From NCBI GenBank assembly GCA_002474325.1, contig DKNL01000333.1, positions 1 to 7,928 of the forward strand: a stretch of 7,928 nt of DNA. Direction: 5' to 3'. The notes beneath the pieces were generated by a model. That model was not told the origin of the DNA. It saw only the letters and a program-made list of their open reading frames with translations, and made no database searches. Positions 6,739-7,928 of this stretch are shown piece by piece. Numbering within the stretch: position 1 is the stretch's first letter; each line of letters begins with the position of its first letter. This stretch comes from Opitutales bacterium UBA7389 (GTDB lineage Bacteria; Verrucomicrobiota; Verrucomicrobiia; Opitutales; Opitutaceae). Position numbers and translations under genes: made by a program.

Positions 6739-7928
6739 ATGCCAGCCATCAAGCCGAGCAGTATTCGCGATCTCAAAGATCGCATCAGCATTCTCGATGT
6801 TGTCTCCCGAGAAGTGTCCCTCAAGCGAGCGGGCTCCAATTTTAAAGGCTTAAGCCCATTCAATAACGAAAAGACCCCGTCCTTCTTCGTTTCTCCGGAC
6901 AAGGGCTTCTACAAGTGCTTTTCGAGCGGGAATGCGGGCGACATTATCAGTTTCGTTATGGAAACCGAGCGGCTCTCGTTCGTCGAAGCCGTGGAGACCC
7001 TCGCCAATCGCTTCAACGTCGAACTTGAGTACGAGGAGGATGGACGCCCCCGGGAGGATCGTAGCTTACGGCAAGAGCTGTTCGACTTGCACGAATTCAT
7101 TGCCGACTATTATCAAGAAGCGTTCGATTCACATAGTAAGGATGGCGAATGGATTCGGGACTACTGGGTCAACTCCCGTGGATTTGACCTTGCCGTCGCG
7201 GAAGAATTCAAAATCGGATTCGCTCCGGAATCCGGATTAGAACTCAGCAAACGGGTTATAAAAAAGGGGTTTTCACACAAGGCGATCGAGGCGAGCGGAC
7301 TCTTCTACACTCGCAGGGGATTCGACCCCGCTTCAATGGGATACCGATTTCGCGGCCGCCTGATAATCCCAATCCGCGACCACCAAGGACGGATCTCGGC
7401 TTTCACCGCTCGGCAATTGGAGCTCACTCCTCAAAACGACCCCAGCCGGGAGGCAAAATACGTAAATTCGCCAGAAACCCCTTTGTTCAACAAGGGGGCG
7501 CTTCTCTTCAACATGGATCGGGCCCGAATGGAAGTCGGCCCAGAAGTCCCCTTCGTTATGGTCGAAGGGCAACTAGATGCCATCCGTTGTTGGTCAGTCG
7601 GCATCAAGGGAGTTGTAGCTCCGCAAGGCACTGGAATCACTGAAAGCCAGCTACGTCTGATCAAACGCTACGAACCGCGCATCCTGTGCCTGATGGACGG
7701 CGATCGGGCCGGTATGCAAGCGGCATTGAGAATGCTGCCGATCGCCTTAGCTCAGGGTGTCGAAGCTTCCTTTATCCCCATGAATGAAGGAGAAGATCCG
7801 GACGACTTTCTCAAGGAAAAGGGATCCGAAGGCTCAGAAGAGCTCCTTTCTCGGGAGATTGATGCCATGACCTTCGCCGCAAACGCCATCGTCGACAAGC
7901 CTCAGGAACTCTCGCCACAAGCCAAGGC
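6739..7928 (+). CDS. dnaG: DNA primase (DnaG), 3' end cut by window edge
   Basis: DnaG makes RNA primers for replication with the DnaB helicase. About 396 codons are visible from the ATG at 6739, which follows the TPR gene by 29 nt. The N-terminal zinc-finger domain (about 1-100) is clear from NNEKTPSFFVSPDKGFYKCF (42-61) and GNAGDIISFVMETERLSF (64-81). However, the usual four metal ligands read Ser39, Asn42, Cys60 and Ser63, so only one remains. The RNA polymerase core follows: YRFRGRLIIPIRD (202-214), then AKYVNSPETPLFNKGALLFN (239-258). The TOPRIM fold has Glu276 in MVEGQLDAI and Asp320/Asp322 in CLMDGDRAG, the expected metal-binding acids, and EDPDDFL (352-358) follows. The C-terminal helicase-interaction domain is beyond the window. 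The start has no good Shine-Dalgarno, but the N-terminus (SIRDLKDRISILDVV) aligns well with the family, so the start is reasonable. Confidence 0.95.
   Translation, partial: MPAIKPSSIRDLKDRISILDVVSREVSLKRAGSNFKGLSPFNNEKTPSFFVSPDKGFYKCFSSGNAGDIISFVMETERLSFVEAVETLANRFNVELEYEEDGRPREDRSLRQELFDLHEFIADYYQEAFDSHSKDGEWIRDYWVNSRGFDLAVAEEFKIGFAPESGLELSKRVIKKGFSHKAIEASGLFYTRRGFDPASMGYRFRGRLIIPIRDHQGRISAFTARQLELTPQNDPSREAKYVNSPETPLFNKGALLFNMDRARMEVGPEVPFVMVEGQLDAIRCWSVGIKGVVAPQGTGITESQLRLIKRYEPRILCLMDGDRAGMQAALRMLPIALAQGVEASFIPMNEGEDPDDFLKEKGSEGSEELLSREIDAMTFAANAIVDKPQELSPQAK

Noticed and set aside
6853..6927. dnaG as a decaying pseudogene because of the lost zinc ligands
   Set aside because: The frame is open for the whole visible length, the catalytic acids are intact and the substitutions sit in otherwise conserved sequence.

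Overview
The window holds eight protein-coding genes on two divergent arms. I see no RNA gene, mobile element, CRISPR array or replication origin. The organism is a Gram-negative bacterium, because it makes lipid A (lpxA) and has a probable exported Tat-type protein and a probable lipoprotein. The flavour of the DnaG, the DUF362-like protein and the small conserved hypothetical suggests a Verrucomicrobiota/Opitutae-type lineage. That placement is inference from remembered family character, not from a search.

Left arm (minus strand, read right to left from 4952 to 1): a tightly packed set of six genes. They are a Tat-signal DUF362-like exported protein, aroB (3-dehydroquinate synthase, shikimate pathway), a 197-residue protein of unknown function, lpxA (first acyltransferase of lipid A synthesis), pdxA (pyridoxal phosphate synthesis) and a HesB/IscA-type iron-sulfur carrier that runs off the left edge. 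Gaps in transcription order are 20, 33, 5, -4 (ATGA overlap) and 76 nt, so one transcript is likely. The products belong to different pathways (aromatic amino acids, outer membrane lipid, vitamin B6, Fe-S maturation), so this looks like a housekeeping operon rather than a single-pathway cluster.

Divergent spacer (4953-5200, 248 nt): it must supply the promoters for both arms. It contains short CGGTTT-type direct repeats but no convincing consensus promoter.

Right arm (plus strand): a 502-residue TPR/coiled-coil probable lipoprotein is followed 29 nt later by dnaG (DNA primase), which is cut by the right edge after about 396 codons.

The most notable points are these. The primase zinc-binding domain has lost three of its four expected metal ligands although the fold sequence around them is well kept. 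The primase catalytic core also has unusual wording. PdxA carries Gln where a substrate-binding His is expected. The 197-residue protein of unknown function is locked between aroB and lpxA. Most genes lack a recognisable Shine-Dalgarno sequence. I found no defence system or other exotic multigene system; this is mainly a core-metabolism region.
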